Origin: Chrysaora quinquecirrha
Taxonomy: Eukaryota > Cnidaria > Scyphozoa > Semaeostomeae > Pelagiidae
Direction of reading: 5' to 3'
DNA length: 64,000 bases
Assembly (NCBI GenBank): GCA_014526335.1
Contig: JACTAT010000036.1
Coordinates: forward strand, 3,246,387-3,310,386
The notes below the pieces were generated by a model, which was not told the DNA's origin, made no database searches, and saw only the letters and a list, made by a program, of their open reading frames with translations. Positions within the stretch are counted from its first letter, which is position 1. Each line of letters starts with the position of its first letter. Below are positions 46,326 through 58,450 of this stretch, piece by piece. The translations under genes and the position numbers were made by a program.

Positions 46326-46822
46326 CAGAATTTGTTTAATCAAGTTTGTCAGACAACTGCAGAAATGCAATGCGACTGCCCCTATAGTACTTATAGGCTA
46401 GGCAATCCATAACGTTAATCAACAAATAGATTGTACAAGTGAAATTTCATACAAAGAAGGTCAAAGTGAAATAAGTTAAAATCACCGACATCAAAATTGA
46501 TGGGAACCTTAATAAGCGGGGGGTTATAGTTGTTATAGTTGTACCTTATTTGACGTTACTTGAACATAGTTGAGGAAATAGAGAATATCGTAGCAAGAAG
46601 GGTCAATTATTTACAAATATTTGAAAACAACAGAAACGTTTCTAAATATACTTCTTAACTCTAGTTATAGTACAGTTTTAAAGTTTTGACATCAATGATG
46701 CATTGGACACTGGACATGTTCGGATAAGATAAAAAACCACTGTTAAATTTAATTTATTATTTTAGCTTGAATAACAGCTGTTTAAACAAGAATGTAAGGG
46801 TTTCAAGGATCTAATTAATTTT

Positions 46823-46922
46823 CATGTCTATAAGAATGTGGGTGGCTGTGTTTGCAGAAAGGCCTGTATGTACTGCAATTTACACACCTTTTATCAGACA
46901 TCACCTTTTTAAGAACCTGAAG
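46823..46922. repeat. About 100-bp direct repeat, copy A
   Basis: AAGAATGTGGGTGGCT and GCAGAAAGGCCTGTATGTAC followed by TATCAGAYATCACC recur at 47187-47288. Confidence 0.75.
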
Positions 46923-47186
46923 AACTTAAAATTACCAATGGATTTCTCTAGACTTTCCCCTAGTTCTTAAATTTCGCTCACATTGAATTGAATTGATGTT
47001 GTCGTTGTTCTCTCCAGTAGTTTGAGCATCCAGCAATTGAATTCAATAGCGATAACTATACAACTCAGGTAATAAGTCTAGGATTTCTCGTTTATAATCG
47101 CGGGGAGCTATCCTGTCTCCAACTCTCCTCCGCAGAGACTATATGCTCCATGTTCCCTAAGGCCTTATGTATAAATCGATCATGAA

Positions 47187-47288
47187 ATTATGTCTTTAAG
47201 AATGTGGGTGGCTCTATTTGCAGAAAGGCCTGTATGTACTGCAATTTGCACTCTTTTTATCAGATATCACCTTTTTATGAACATGAAA
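47187..47288. repeat. About 100-bp direct repeat, copy B
   Basis: Second copy of the 46823 block, about 364 bases downstream, roughly 88-90% alike by eye. Confidence 0.75.
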
Positions 47289-47299
47289 AGCTCAAATAA

Positions 47300-48100
47300 C
47301 CAAATTCACGACATCTGTAGGAGGAATTGTATACATGTACTGTACCCCCCAGTTTTTGGTTTTTTACCGTTTCTTTGCCATGGCTATTGGTTTCGTTTTG
47401 TGTAAGTTTGCTCAAGTTATGGGATTCCAGTCAGCCTACCTTTTTCGGGTAATTTAATGCCCGGTTAATACCAGATCTGTGTTGAAATATCAAAACAGCT
47501 TAAAAAGCTAATAGACTTTCTTCTACATCTTGTATCCTGGGATGCTTGAATGAAGCACTGTATATTTTGGGCACCGAAGACGAGTCTCTCGGACGAGTAT
47601 CCATAATTTCACGATTTTAGTATTAACAATTGGTATGGTATCCATTTTCAGTATCTTAGTAACAGGGTACCAAGGAACTGTGTCCAATTTTTCATATTCG
47701 GGTATAAAGAACGGGACTAACTTTAATCGCTTGGGTCTAAGTAATGGTATCGAAACCACCGAACCATGTTAAGAGAATGGTCATGTTATTTTCAATTTCT
47801 CTGTAAAGCTTCGGGCAATGTGAAATCATAATTCGATCACTCAACGATGGCCTAGGCCTAGGCCTGCGGGCGTTTGACTGGTAGGAGAGCGATGTCAGGA
47901 AATTGATACGCGTTTCATGTGACCTTTAAATCGCATGATTATAAAATTGATTCAGTTAATTATTTTAGGATGATGATCGCCTTCTAAGTGACATATTAGA
48001 AATTGGTTATCTTTGCTAATATCCTACTATGTAAAGATTAGGCTAATTAACATTCCCAGTTAACCCACCTACCCCAGTGAACAAGAATAACCCAAATTAA
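47300..48100. other. Intergenic, no feature recognised
   Basis: Frames here are short and of unremarkable composition. No repeats beyond scattered low complexity. Confidence 0.4.
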
Positions 48101-48189
48101 TCTGTCTTGTCAAGGACTTTTTGACTTAGGACACATCTGTGACATGTGTTCTTTCTTGTATCCTTCTCGCGCAGCGAAATTGTGAGAAC

Positions 48190-48340
48190 ATCTAGGAGGG
48201 TTTTGTTCACTGAGACTCTGTATAGATGCACGTTCCTTTTCTGGCTCTGTTTAGATCCAGTTCTGGATTTGTTCATAAGAAGAGCCAACTCGGCTCTGAA
48301 TCTGTTTAGATCCAGTGTAAACGCTTTGGATCGGATGATT
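48190..48340. repeat. Dispersed GATCTAAACAGA-type repeat, copy 2 (inverted)
   Basis: Reverse-oriented relative of 31710-31875; TCTGTTTAGATCCAG occurs twice. Confidence 0.5.
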
Positions 48341-48344
48341 GCAT

Positions 48345-49170
48345 CATTGAATGATTGGATGATTGAATAATTTGACAATTTGATGATTGGATGATTGAAT
48401 AATTGGATGATTGAATGATTTTATGATTGAATGATTGGATGATTGATTAATTGGATAATTGGATACTTGGACAATTGGTTAATCTGATAGTTGAGTAATT
48501 GGATATTTGGGTAATTGGAAAATTGGGTAATAGGTTAATAATTGATTGGTTAATTGAATAATTGGATAATTGAATAATCGGATAATTGAATAATTTGATA
48601 TTTGGATAATTGAGTAATTGGATAATTAATTAATTGGTTAATTGAATATTTGGATATTTGAATAATTGAATAATTGGATGATTGAATAATTGGATAATTG
48701 AATAATCGGATAATTGAGTGATTGGATATTTGGATAATTGGGTAATTGGATAATTAATTAATTGGTTAATTGAATATTGGGATATTTGAATAATTGATTA
48801 ATTGGATAATTGGATACTTGGATAATTGGATAATCTGATAGTTGAGTAATTGGATATTCGGGTAATTGGAAAATTGGGTAATTGGATAATTAATTGATTG
48901 GTTTATTGAATGATTGGATAATTGGATAATCTGATAACTGAATAATTGGATAATTGGGTAATTGGATAATTAATTAATTTGTTAATTGAATATTTGGATA
49001 TTTTAATAATTGATTAATTGGATAATTGGATACTTGGATAATCTGATAGTTGAGTAATTGGATAATTGGGTTATTGAAAAATTGGGTAATTGGATAATTA
49101 ATTGATTGGTTAATTGAATAACTGGATAATTGAATACTTGGATAATTGGATACTTTGATACTCGGATAAG
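48345..49170. repeat. TTGGATAA-type tandem repeat
   Basis: About 830 bases of 8-base units (GGATAATT, GAATAATT, GGATGATT), with higher-order blocks containing TTAATTAATTGGTTAATTG. Confidence 0.9.
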
Positions 49171-49176
49171 TGGATC

Positions 49177-49426
49177 AGGTCAGTCAGTCAGTCAGTCAGT
49201 CAGTCAGTCTGTCCGTTGGTTTGTCGGTCAGTCAGTGGGTCAGTCAGTCCGTCAGTCAGTCAGTCAGTCAGTCAGTCAGTCAGTCAGTCAGTCAGTCAGT
49301 CAGTCAGTCAGTCAGTCAGTCAGTCAGTCAGTCAGTCAGTCAGTTAGTCAGTCAGTCAGTCAGTCAGTCAATCAGTCAGTCAGTAAGTCTGTCCGTTGGT
49401 TTATCGGTCAGTCAGTGGATCAGTGG

Positions 49427-49457
<31 letters not shown>

Positions 49458-49654
49458 AGTCCGTCAGTCGGTCAGTCAGTCAGTCAGTCAGTCAGTCAGT
49501 CAGTCAGTGAGTCAGTGAGTCAGTCAGTCAGTCAATCAGACAGTCAGTCAGTCAGTCAGTCAGTTAGTCAGTCAGTCAGTCAGTCAGTCAGTCAGTCAAT
49601 CAGTCAGTCAGTAAGTCTGTCCGTTGGTTTATCGGTCAGTCAGTGGATCAGTGG

Positions 49655-49685
<31 letters not shown>

Positions 49686-49788
49686 AGTCCGTCAGTCGGT
49701 CAGTCAGTCAGTCCGTCAGTCAGTCAGTCAGTCAGTCAGTCAGTCAGTCAGTCAGTCAGTCAGTCAGTCAGTCAGTCAGTCAGTCATA
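49177..49788. repeat. (GTCA)n tetranucleotide array with higher-order repeat
   Basis: About 610 bases of GTCA/CAGT. An interruption AAGTCTGTCCGTTGG.. recurs at 49385 and 49613, a 228-bp period (57 units), with a related earlier block near 49207. Long SVSQ-type open frames arise in all frames only because the unit lacks stops. Confidence 0.95.
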
Positions 49789-49804
49789 GGAAAATTTGAA
49801 CAAA

Positions 49805-49985
49805 TGAACAGAAGCGTATGCAATCATGTTGCATTTCTCGCAAACCTAGTACCACTCACAATATTCATTGATAAATATTACTGTCTAAGTAAGCGATGAA
49901 TAGAGTACAGAATAAGGACATTTCAGGCTCAATGAAAATCAAAACAATTAAGATTTAAATTCACAGGTTCTTATAACTCTTCTCG
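49805..49985. mobile_element. Right-half fragment of an AAGAACA-type MITE
   Basis: GCATTTCTCGCAAACCTAGT, ATTCATTGATAAATA and AGGTTCTTATAA match the right half of the 17653 element. The left end is replaced by the GTCA array. Confidence 0.6.
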
Positions 49986-50424
49986 GTCTAAACTCTGTTT
50001 CCTTCCTACCTGTTTCTCGATTGTATTCTGCAGAGTAATGTTAATTCATTTTCAATCCAGTAAATATTTACTCGAGAAGCAAAGATTATCAGGCAAAAGA
50101 CAATCAAAATATGTGGACTTTCCAAGATAATTTCAATTACTGTACAAAAGAGCCTAAACGAAGATTTGTGTGCAAACAAACTTTTTCCTTCTTTTTTTGT
50201 CATTATTTATTTTGCTTCTGAAAAACACACACTATATTGCTTCCCCTCAAATTCAAAATAGATCACTTCTGCAATCATAAAATGTTGAGAAAACAAAGAC
50301 AAGCATTCCTCTATATACAAAACTCGTGTCTGTGAGCCTACTATTTGATCCTCAATTGAGAGGGGAAGGAATGGTCAGGGAGGTTGGAAAATATCTTAAA
50401 GTTAATATTATGGGGGCTGCAATA

Positions 50425-50580
50425 TAGACTTATTGCATGAGTCCCTCTCTTTGCAAACAGCAACAACAACAACAACTACCAAACAGCTGTTAGTTGAAGC
50501 TTTGAAGTTCACTAGTTTGAGCGGCTTTTAGTTCGGTCGTTAGCCGCTAGCGATAACTAGGACTCGTGTAGTAAGTCTAG
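50425..50580. mobile_element. Short (about 150 bp) inverted-repeat element, TA-GACTT ends
   Basis: TAGACTTATTGCATGAGTC and GACTCGTGTAGTAAGTCTA are imperfect inverted copies. The core has (CAA)n. Relatives lie at 2880-3250, near 47075 and at 62690-62785. Confidence 0.55.
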
Positions 50581-50904
50581 GTTGCAATAAACAGTAGGGT
50601 TGAAAAACAGTAGGGTTGAGTGAAAATTATTCGAATGTGAGTTTTCTAAGTTCAGGGACCTCAGGGTTTGTCCATCAAGGAGGTTGAAGCAAAAGTACAC
50701 TCTATTTTATAGGAAGCTCCTGATAAAAAACAATACTATAAGATTCTATCAATGTGGTTCTGAATGGTATATTTGAGGTCCCCCAAGTGGGAAGATTCTT
50801 GTCGCAGATTCATATGCTTAAACCTAAGAAACCCGTCTATGTGTTCAGGGCAAAGTTTCTTGTTTGTACCTAAATACTGAAAACTGTAAGGGTTTTATGG
50901 AAAA

Positions 50905-51295
50905 CCCTTTTTTCAATAAGCAACCGCTCAATAAGCAACTTGGGCTGAACTGACCTTAACATTAAGCAACTTGAGGGCTCACTTGAATTACTGTAAGCAA
51001 CTAAGAAGTCAAACAACCCAAGCTTATACGCTTTCTTGTTGTTAGGAAACTGTCTTGTCTTATGTTTTGCATGTTGATTTTCTTTAGCTACTGTAGCGTT
51101 TTTTTCCACTTACTGTCTCCTAAAAGTCGTTTTGTAGGCCTAACAGTTGATGATTTTGACCTGCGAAGTCAGGGGTGGTTGTTAGATGCAAAAAATGTTA
51201 AGCAACTTATAAGCAACTTCGAGGGCTGAAATCTCTAAAATTTTAAGCAACTTTTAGGGCTGGGTAGAAGTCCAGTTGCTTATTTTAAAAATGTG
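50905..51295. mobile_element. AAGCAAC-type MITE, copy with diverged ends
   Basis: CCCTTTTTTCAATAAGCAAC to GTTGCTTATTTTAAAAATGTG. The interior holds many AAGCAACTT units and GAGGGCTGAAAT. Confidence 0.7.
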
Positions 51296-51299
51296 CAGT

Positions 51300-52210
51300 G
51301 CAGTATGTCTGGGTGGACAATTTTTTTAAAACTAAGTAAGGGTTACTGGAGCCCAGAGAGAAATAGGGTAACACAATCCCCAGGGTAATCGATGCTTCAC
51401 GAGAGCTTCCAGTTAGAATAGGATTCATGTGAACTTTCATAGGGGATAGGAGGGGATAGGAGGCTGAAATAACGGTGTAACACTGTGGAAATCTGAAAAA
51501 ATTCCTCTGGAAGATACAAAAGAATCTATTAGCATATCGCACTTGTAAGCATAACACACTCTATCTACAGACATGTTGGATAAGACGATGAATGCACAGC
51601 AGCTTTTCTGAAAGGGTTGGTATAAGGACTCTGAAAAATGCGTGTACCTCATTGTATATCAAATCATTGAATACATATGAATAAAAATGTAATAAAGTGT
51701 GATCGACAGCAGTGCGGGTGTTTGGGGTTGCCCTTCTATCACATTATCAGCATGTTATCAATGAAACTTTGCAAGTCGTTAAATTTCAACCTTCAACATT
51801 GGTTTACACAAAAAACCAACAAATTCTATCATGTCGTCTGATTTCAATGGCTTCAGTCGCACACAGGGTCGTTTTACCCCGGGTTTGCAACCGGGATTGT
51901 TTTTGCTTGGTCTAGTATCCAGACTAGAATATCCCAGAATGCAACACGATGCGTTAGTCTGTCTGTCATATTTGGAGGGACAAACCTCTTTAGTGTCAAT
52001 AATGCGCAGATAAGGACCGTTATGATTTTTGTCGCTTCATAATTGACAGGCAAACAAAGATCGGGTTCCATAATACGTCTATAACATTATCGTTTCCGTC
52101 ATAAGCCACTCTTAGCGTTGCTTAGTAGATCAAGACCCGTTTGCATGCACTGAGTATCGGACCACCGCGAAGAAGTACAACAAGATACCGTTTGGCGTGA
52201 GAGCAGCTGC
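51300..52210. other. Upstream region of the eh1-motif gene
   Basis: No credible ORF or repeat. It likely contains the promoter and 5' UTR of the gene starting at 52215. Confidence 0.4.
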
Positions 52211-52214
52211 AATT

Positions 52215-52776
52215 ATGGATTCAGTGCGAAGTAAGAGCCCAGAGCTGGCTGCAAGGGCGGATATCAGACAACATGGGAGAGATTCCACGCAAGGACGATA
52301 CCTACCAAAGATTAATACGGCTATTGAGTCCAGATTAACAGCTCCAATTCCGATTTATCCGATAGCAAGACCTCGCAGCAGAACCAGAAGTTGCTTTGAC
52401 AGTGAGGAGCAAACAGCTTCATACATTCATAAACCGGCAGTAACCAACCGATTTGCTAACACTGCAAGCCCAAGAAAGACATTCAAGTCCCACAGTATTT
52501 CTGATATATTGAAACCAAACGAAACCTCGCGTCCTCAGAGTGAAACATTACATCGAACGTCCTCCCATAATGAATTCTGTTTATCGAGAGATGATCGTCT
52601 GCAAAGAGAATCGCCATCATATTGGAAACGCGAGGAAGTCTCTAATGGCTCAGCTTGTGAAATGTGCTGTCACTGTGCTACTTCATTTCATTATCCATAT
52701 TCGATACCTCATCGATCATGGTCGTTCCCTTTGCATTCCGATAAAGACTCTTTTCCTTACGGCTACGACAATCCAG
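52215..52776 (+). CDS. First coding exon of a probable eh1-containing transcription factor
   Basis: ATG in AATTATGG begins 187 codons plus one base, ending at the donor CCAG|GTATGG (52776/52777). The sequence is polar, Ser/Arg/Pro-rich and apparently disordered. KSHSISDILKP (about residues 91-101) fits the engrailed-homology-1 (eh1) Groucho-binding motif [F/H]SIxxIL, found N-terminally in many homeobox (Nk, Gsc, Vsx, Msx) and some Fox repressors. A CEMCCHC cluster lies near residue 155. No homeodomain or fork-head exon was found to the window end, so the next exon lies over 11 kb away or is very short. A class assignment is inference. Confidence 0.65.
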
Positions 52777-53041
52777 GTATGGCACTTATGTCATTTATAT
52801 ATTTCACTATTTATTATTGCTCATATCACTTACATCAGCTTTAATATCTTTGCCTCTCTTGCCAAACCTTTGTCTCTTATATTTTATTGCTTATATTACT
52901 TATATAAACGTAAACATGTCATCGTTCCTTCTGAATACCTTTTTCTTTTATTGATTAAGAACAAAATTGTCGGTTGTACCATTGTTTCTTACATACTACA
53001 TAAATCATTGCTTGTATCACTTATATAGGTAAACGTAACTA

Positions 53042-53409
53042 CACTTTTTTTTAATAAGCAACTTCACTTTTGTTCAGCCCTCAAAGTTGCTTAAAACTTT
53101 TGATATTTCAGCTCTCAAAGTTGCTTAAAAGTTGCTTAACCTTTTTACCTAACAACCACTCCTGACTCTGCGGGTCAAAATCGTCAACTGTTAGGCCTAT
53201 AACACGACTTTTGGGAGAGAGTAAGTGGAAAAACGTTAGCTAAAGAACTTCAACATGCACAACAAACAATTTCCTAACAAGAAAGCGTATAAGCTTGGTT
53301 GTATGACTTCTTAGTTGCTTACAGAATTCAACTGTGCCCCGAAGTTGCTTAATGTTAAAGTCATTTCAGCCCAAGTTGCTTATAGAACGGTTGCTTATTT
53401 AAAAAAGTG
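53042..53409. mobile_element. AAGCAAC-type MITE, reverse orientation, intact ends
   Basis: CACTTTTTTTTAATAAGCAAC to TTGCTTATTTAAAAAAGTG with TA on both sides (53040-53041, 53410-53411). 368 bp. Confidence 0.82.
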
Positions 53410-53449
53410 TATCTTAACGTTCCTTCTCAAATCTTTGTCTCATATGTTA

Positions 53450-53798
53450 CACTCTTATTTATAAGAACCAGGAAATTGTGATTGAGGCTGGCTATTCTTA
53501 AGTTTTTGCCTTTTCGAAATGTTCTTATTCTGTTCTGAATTCCTTGATCTACTTAGACATCTATATATTTTTCAGTGAATGTCTGTAGTGGTACTAGGTT
53601 TGTGTGAAAATGCAGCATGCTTGTCTATTTCTTCATTCGCTTGCTTTTCACATTCAATCTGACTGTCTTAGTTTCATATTAAGCTGATATTCTTAGGGCT
53701 TTTAAAAGGCCAGGCTCAGGTTGTTCTTAGTTTGTTCTTAAATTCCGGACAGAATTCAAACTCGTGTTCATATATAACTGTTCTTATAAAAAAGAGTG
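53450..53798. mobile_element. AAGAACA-type MITE, reverse orientation
   Basis: CACTCTTATTTATAAGAACC to GTTCTTATAAAAAAGAGTG with TA flanks (53448-53449, 53799-53800). The interior is the reverse complement of 17653-18017. Confidence 0.82.
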
Positions 53799-54087
53799 TA
53801 TCGCTTATACCACTTATAAACGTAAATAACTATACATGATTCTCAAACTTCTTTTTCGTATATGTATCTTTCCTTGTATCACTTATACAAACTTTAATAA
53901 ATTTACTTTCCTTCTCAGATCTTTGTCCCATATATGTTATTGCTTATATTACTTATGCAAACGTGAATATCTTTATATTCATTATCAGGTTATGTATAAT
54001 TGCATATCATTTATATATAGACGTAAACATCTTCACATTGCTTCTCAAACCTTTTTTATGAATTATATCACTTATATAAACATTATA

Positions 54088-54471
54088 CACTTTTTTCTAT
54101 AAGCAACCGCTCATTAAGCAACTTAGGGCTGAAGTGACCTTAACATTAAGCAACTTAGGGCTCAATTGAATTACTGTAAGCAACTAAGAAGTCAAAAAAC
54201 CAGGCTTATACGCTTTCCTGTTGTTATAAAATTGTTTGTTCTTTATGTTTTGCATGTTGAAGTTTGTTACTGTAGCTGACGTTTTTCCACTTACTGTCTC
54301 CCAAAAGGCCTAACAGTTGACGATTTTGACCCGCGAAGTCAGGGGTGGTTGTTGGGTACAAAAATGTTAACGTTAAGCAACTTTTAAGCAACTTTGAGGG
54401 CTGAAATGTCTAAAATTTTAAGCAACTTTGAGGGCTGCACAAAAATCCAGTTGCTTATTAAAAAAAGAGTG
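54088..54471. mobile_element. AAGCAAC-type MITE, intact ends
   Basis: CACTTTTTTCTATAAGCAAC to GTTGCTTATTAAAAAAAGAGTG-like end, with TA flanks (54086-54087, 54472-54473). AAGCAACTT is iterated near both ends. Confidence 0.82.
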
Positions 54472-54596
54472 TATATATAAAATTTTCTATATCTCTATAA
54501 TGTTCAATATCTCTACGCGTAAGTGTGCTCTATAAATGTTCTTTATACAAACGTAAAAATCAATTCATGACAAATATATACAAATATATATGTTGC

Positions 54597-54860
54597 TGAA
54601 GAAGGCTCAACATAGCCGTAACTCCAAGTCAAACGGAGGAGAGCCTTGGGATGTATGACTTGGAGAGTTTCTCGGCGATTTCATTGAGGTCTATTGCTCA
54701 GTGGAAACGTCGTTGGCTCTCTGATCATGCAGTCACATGCAGTCCAGGTCATATAGATAGGTTCGAATCCCAACTATTGTGGTATGCCACTGCCACTTGT
54801 GAAAAATCTACCCATTGGTGTTGCAAACAATGCTCCAGCAAGTCCCATTCATGACAAATA
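54597..54860 (+). repeat. Possible tRNA-derived SINE
   Basis: A-box-like TTGCTCAGTGG (54694-54704) and exact B-box GGTTCGAATCC (54760-54770). Spacing of about 55 bases is too long for a normal tRNA, and no acceptor stem is visible. Hence a SINE or tRNA relic. Confidence 0.45.
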
Positions 54861-55464
54861 TAACATAAAATATCTTCCCTTTTCCTCTCAAAACTTTCTT
54901 TTTTATATTTTATTGCTTAAACCACTGGTACACATTATTAATATCTAAGAATGCTTCATATGTTGCTTATATCATATATACCAACCTTTGTCTCTTGTAT
55001 TTTATTGCTTATAACACTTGCGTAAGCATAAATATCATTTCATTCATTCTTAAACCTAAGAAATTAGAAGTTGGAAGGCGGTTGGTACATGTATGCACCA
55101 ATTTTGCAGCACATTCTTTCCAGTTTTACTATATTTAGGCAGTATCTAGCAGCTAAAATTGAAGAAAGTAGAAGCTTGAGACCGACATATTGAGCCTGTT
55201 GATGTTTGTTTGTAACCAAAGAGGTCTCCCTATTTCCTATAGCTATTGCATCAGAGTTATCGGCAGCACATAGTGGTACTTGGTTATATAAACCCTGATA
55301 GCTATACTTCCTAGCTACTGCGAGGTCGGCGGTGGTTGGTCTTCGTCTGTGTGGTGTATAACAAATTTGTGTACGCTGTCTCTTCTATTCTTTTGCCTTT
55401 CCTTCTCTAGCTGGTTTAAGTCTGGTCCTTCCTAACATTGAATTTTACATTGCCACAAGTTTGG

Positions 55465-55800
55465 GCTTAATTTATAACGGGCTGTCTTGAATTCACTAGA
55501 GTTACTGGATTAGATATTTCTGTCTCACAAAACATGCCTTCCATAAAGTTTGTCTTGCATTTGGTGTTTTTAGGCAATGAATCGTCATTTTCTTTCCTAC
55601 AAATCTTGGAACCTTTCTTGCAGCTGGTGAGTTCGGGCTTTCTCTACAACGGGCTATCTTGCAGACAATGCCTTCCTCGATCGTTTGGGCTGTCCTGCAG
55701 TTCATTAGGTGTTTTAAGCTGTTGAATCGTAATGTTCTTTCCAACAAATCTGGAACATTTCTTGCAGCTTGTGACTTAGGGCCTCCTTTAAAACTATAGT
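55465..55800. repeat. Local tandem duplication, about 145-170 bp units
   Basis: GGGCTT..TAACGGGCTGTCTTG recurs as GGGCTTTCTCTACAACGGGCT at 55637 and a partial third unit at 55779. GTTGAATCGTAATGTTCTTTCC repeats GAATCGTCATTTTCTTTCC. The minus strand is open through it, but I see no gene. Confidence 0.55.
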
Positions 55801-56279
55801 TCATGAGTTTTGCTTTTTGCTGAGTTGCAAATTCATACTTCCTTGTAACAATGTAATTTTGATCAATGAAATTACCAAAGCTGCATAGCTTCAGTAAGAA
55901 ACGCGCAAATAGATTTTGTCCTTTGAATTGGTATATCGCCCCCCACTTTCAAGCGGTAATCTTTAAAGTTTCGGACCGTACTCAATGTAATTTTGTCTTT
56001 CCTACCTCGGCCTTTTGCAAATGGCTAGTTCTTATATGGTCCAATTATTCGAGCAAGAAAACTTCATGGATGTACGAAATGGTTTTAGGATTCATGTATA
56101 TACACTCATTAGTCAGTTCTGAAGTTTTTGGGCTTTTTGCAGCTATTTTATGACTTTAGAGGGCAGCAAGCAAGCAAGCAAGCCTAAATAAGACTTTTGG
56201 TTGACCATATAGCTTGACGACTTTACAGCTAGATTTGCCTTGTATCGTTTTAGTAAATATTTTTTATGTTTTGAACATA

Positions 56280-56670
56280 TAATCAGTTGTTTTTCTCACT
56301 TGTCAACTGGTCCAGGATTTGGGGAAACCTACTTTTTGACGAATAACTGACAAATCGAACAACTTGAAACGCAATTCTTTGAAGGAAACATTTCTCCGAA
56401 TTGCTACGACAATACTCATGGCTACGACAAGTGATGTTTGAAGGTTTGGCAACGGACGGAACAAAACATTGTTTGACAGACAAAAGTCACCTTTTTGTTG
56501 CACGATGTTTTTGCAAAAGATGAAAAACATTTTTTGCTTTATGCGGGCAAAAAAATGTTTGACGAGCATTGTTTTGTGACCTGGCCAAACGGTAAAAATT
56601 TTGCTTGAAAATGAAAACTGATTTCAAACGGTTGATAAACAATGTTTGATCGCTTGGTCTGGGACACAGC
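56280..56670. repeat. TGTTTGAC-rich dispersed repeat, copy 2
   Basis: It ends ACAATGTTTGATCGCTTGG, then TCTGGG, as in the 24815 family. Confidence 0.45.
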
Positions 56671-57539
56671 CTTGAATTGGTAAAGGGGTGTCACCCCTGT
56701 TGTAGGTATTTTGCCGATTTATTGCCCTGGTTTGGGGGTCAGGTTTCTTGAAAATTTGTCCAGGTTATGCGTTGCGTGTCTGCCTTTTCGGATATTTTGC
56801 TGTTCTTGAGGATTAATTTTAAGGTCTAAATTTAAAATTTTAAAAACAGAACGCCCATTCTTACTTTTTGGCGTTTCTGGAAAGAGAGAGGGTTTGGCTG
56901 AGCTTCGCTTATTTTCCCTTATTGTCGCGTGAGTTTTTAAAGATGACGCCCTGGTAAAAGGGAAATGATTTCAAAATTTTAACCAGATTATTAGTATAAC
57001 CCCTGTTGCTAAATTATCCAAGGCACACGTATACAAGACCCACTGTTAAAGTTACCCCTCCTCTCAATATGGAAGTACACTTTCTGAATATTGCTTGAAC
57101 CCCTAGCCTAAAATGGTAGCAGTATAATATAGATTTAAGGAAACGCCTAGGCCTTCCTGTGTTCTCTCTGATCTTTATATTTTATAGGTAAAATGATATA
57201 TTTATATTTCATAAATTTGCTTCATTTTTACGCAATTTTCTGAGCAATTTCTGAGCTTTACAATGTGTGAAGGCTGCCTCCCAAATTCCAGTGAATTCGC
57301 AAGGTTATTATTTCACAATCGTGCACATTTTAAAACACTCAAACGAGTTGTTTATATGGTTTTTATTAGTGATGTAGCCATATGGCTTTTATTGCTATTT
57401 TAACCAGAAAGCCTAAAATTAAATGCGGCTGTTAATTTGCATAGTAACTGATTGTGCAGTTAGCAGTTTACCATATCGTACTTCATATCGCAAAGAAACC
57501 TGTCTTGCATAAAGCCCTCGGATTTTTACAGTAAGATGT

Positions 57540-57752
57540 TCTTTTCAAACAAAATGTTGGACCGTTGCAAAACATTGCTCGTCAAACATTTCTTCTTCAA
57601 GACAAGCAAAAAATGTTTTTGAAGTTATTGAAAATAATGCGAAGCAGATTCTGCTTGTCAAGCAATGTTTTTAAACGTGACCAAACTGTCAAACATTGCT
57701 TGTAAAGCAAATCTCAAATTTTTGACCGACAATGTTTGATCGTTTGGCCGGG
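57540..57752. repeat. TGTTTGAC-rich dispersed repeat, copy 3
   Basis: GTCAAACATTTCTTC, GTCAAACATTGCTTG and the end ACAATGTTTGATCGTTTGG, then CCGGGGG. Confidence 0.45.
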
Positions 57753-57944
57753 GGCAAATACTCGCTTAGTGTTTATCGTTATCGTACATACTTTTGTTGT
57801 AAAGAACGTAGCTCAAGCCCAGTTGCCAAAGTTCCTAACCTTTGGACCATTTCGGATCGAATTGAGTACATACTAAAAATCCTAAAGTTCCTGCACAATA
57901 GTAGTGAATAGAAGTGTAGAGGGCCATCTTTTATTTATAATGAG

Positions 57945-58450
57945 ACGGGGGAGGGTAACGTGGGGGAGGGTAACATGGGTCTGCCATCGAAGGGATACCA
58001 TAATTTATTTGGAGGATGCGGAGTGATATGAAAGGTTATCTTTCAGTAATGTGGTGGATGGGGAGTATAATGTGCATGAAGTGAGCTATATGTCAGTAAC
58101 TTGGAGGGCAGTCATGAAAAGTGTGGAGGGCTCTCTTTGAGTAATTTTGAGGGTGTGGAGTTATGTATGTGGCGCTATCTTTCAGTAACGTACTAAAGGG
58201 CTATTATGAGTATAGTGTGGAGATGGCTATCTTTGAGTAAGTTTGAGGGTGTGGAGTAGATAATTTGGGGCAATCGTTATAAACCAGAGGGTTATTTTTC
58301 AGTAATTCTGAGGTTGGGTAGTAATGTAGGAGTATTCTTTAATTATGTGGACAACTATCCCGGGCTATGTCTCAGTATTATTGAGGCTATCATTAGTAGT
58401 GTGGAAGGCTATCTTTGAGTAATCGTGGAGAGCTGCCATGAGTAACGTAA
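57945..58450. repeat. Degenerate tandem repeat of GGCTATCTTTGAGTAA type
   Basis: GTGTGGAGG..CTATCTTTGAGTAATTTTGAGG-like phrases recur about every 50-60 bases, G/T-rich. Confidence 0.65.

Noticed and set aside
49130..49799. Long SVSQ-repeat open frames across the GTCA array
   Set aside because: A stop-free tetranucleotide gives open frames in every register. No start context, splice signals or non-repeat domain.
52540..53028. Second frame overlapping the eh1 exon (162 codons)
   Set aside because: It shadows the exon in another frame and becomes a hydrophobic low-complexity translation in the AT-rich intron.
54680..54790. Functional tRNA gene with B-box GGTTCGAATCC
   Set aside because: A-to-B spacing is too long and no acceptor stem pairs; kept only as a possible SINE.
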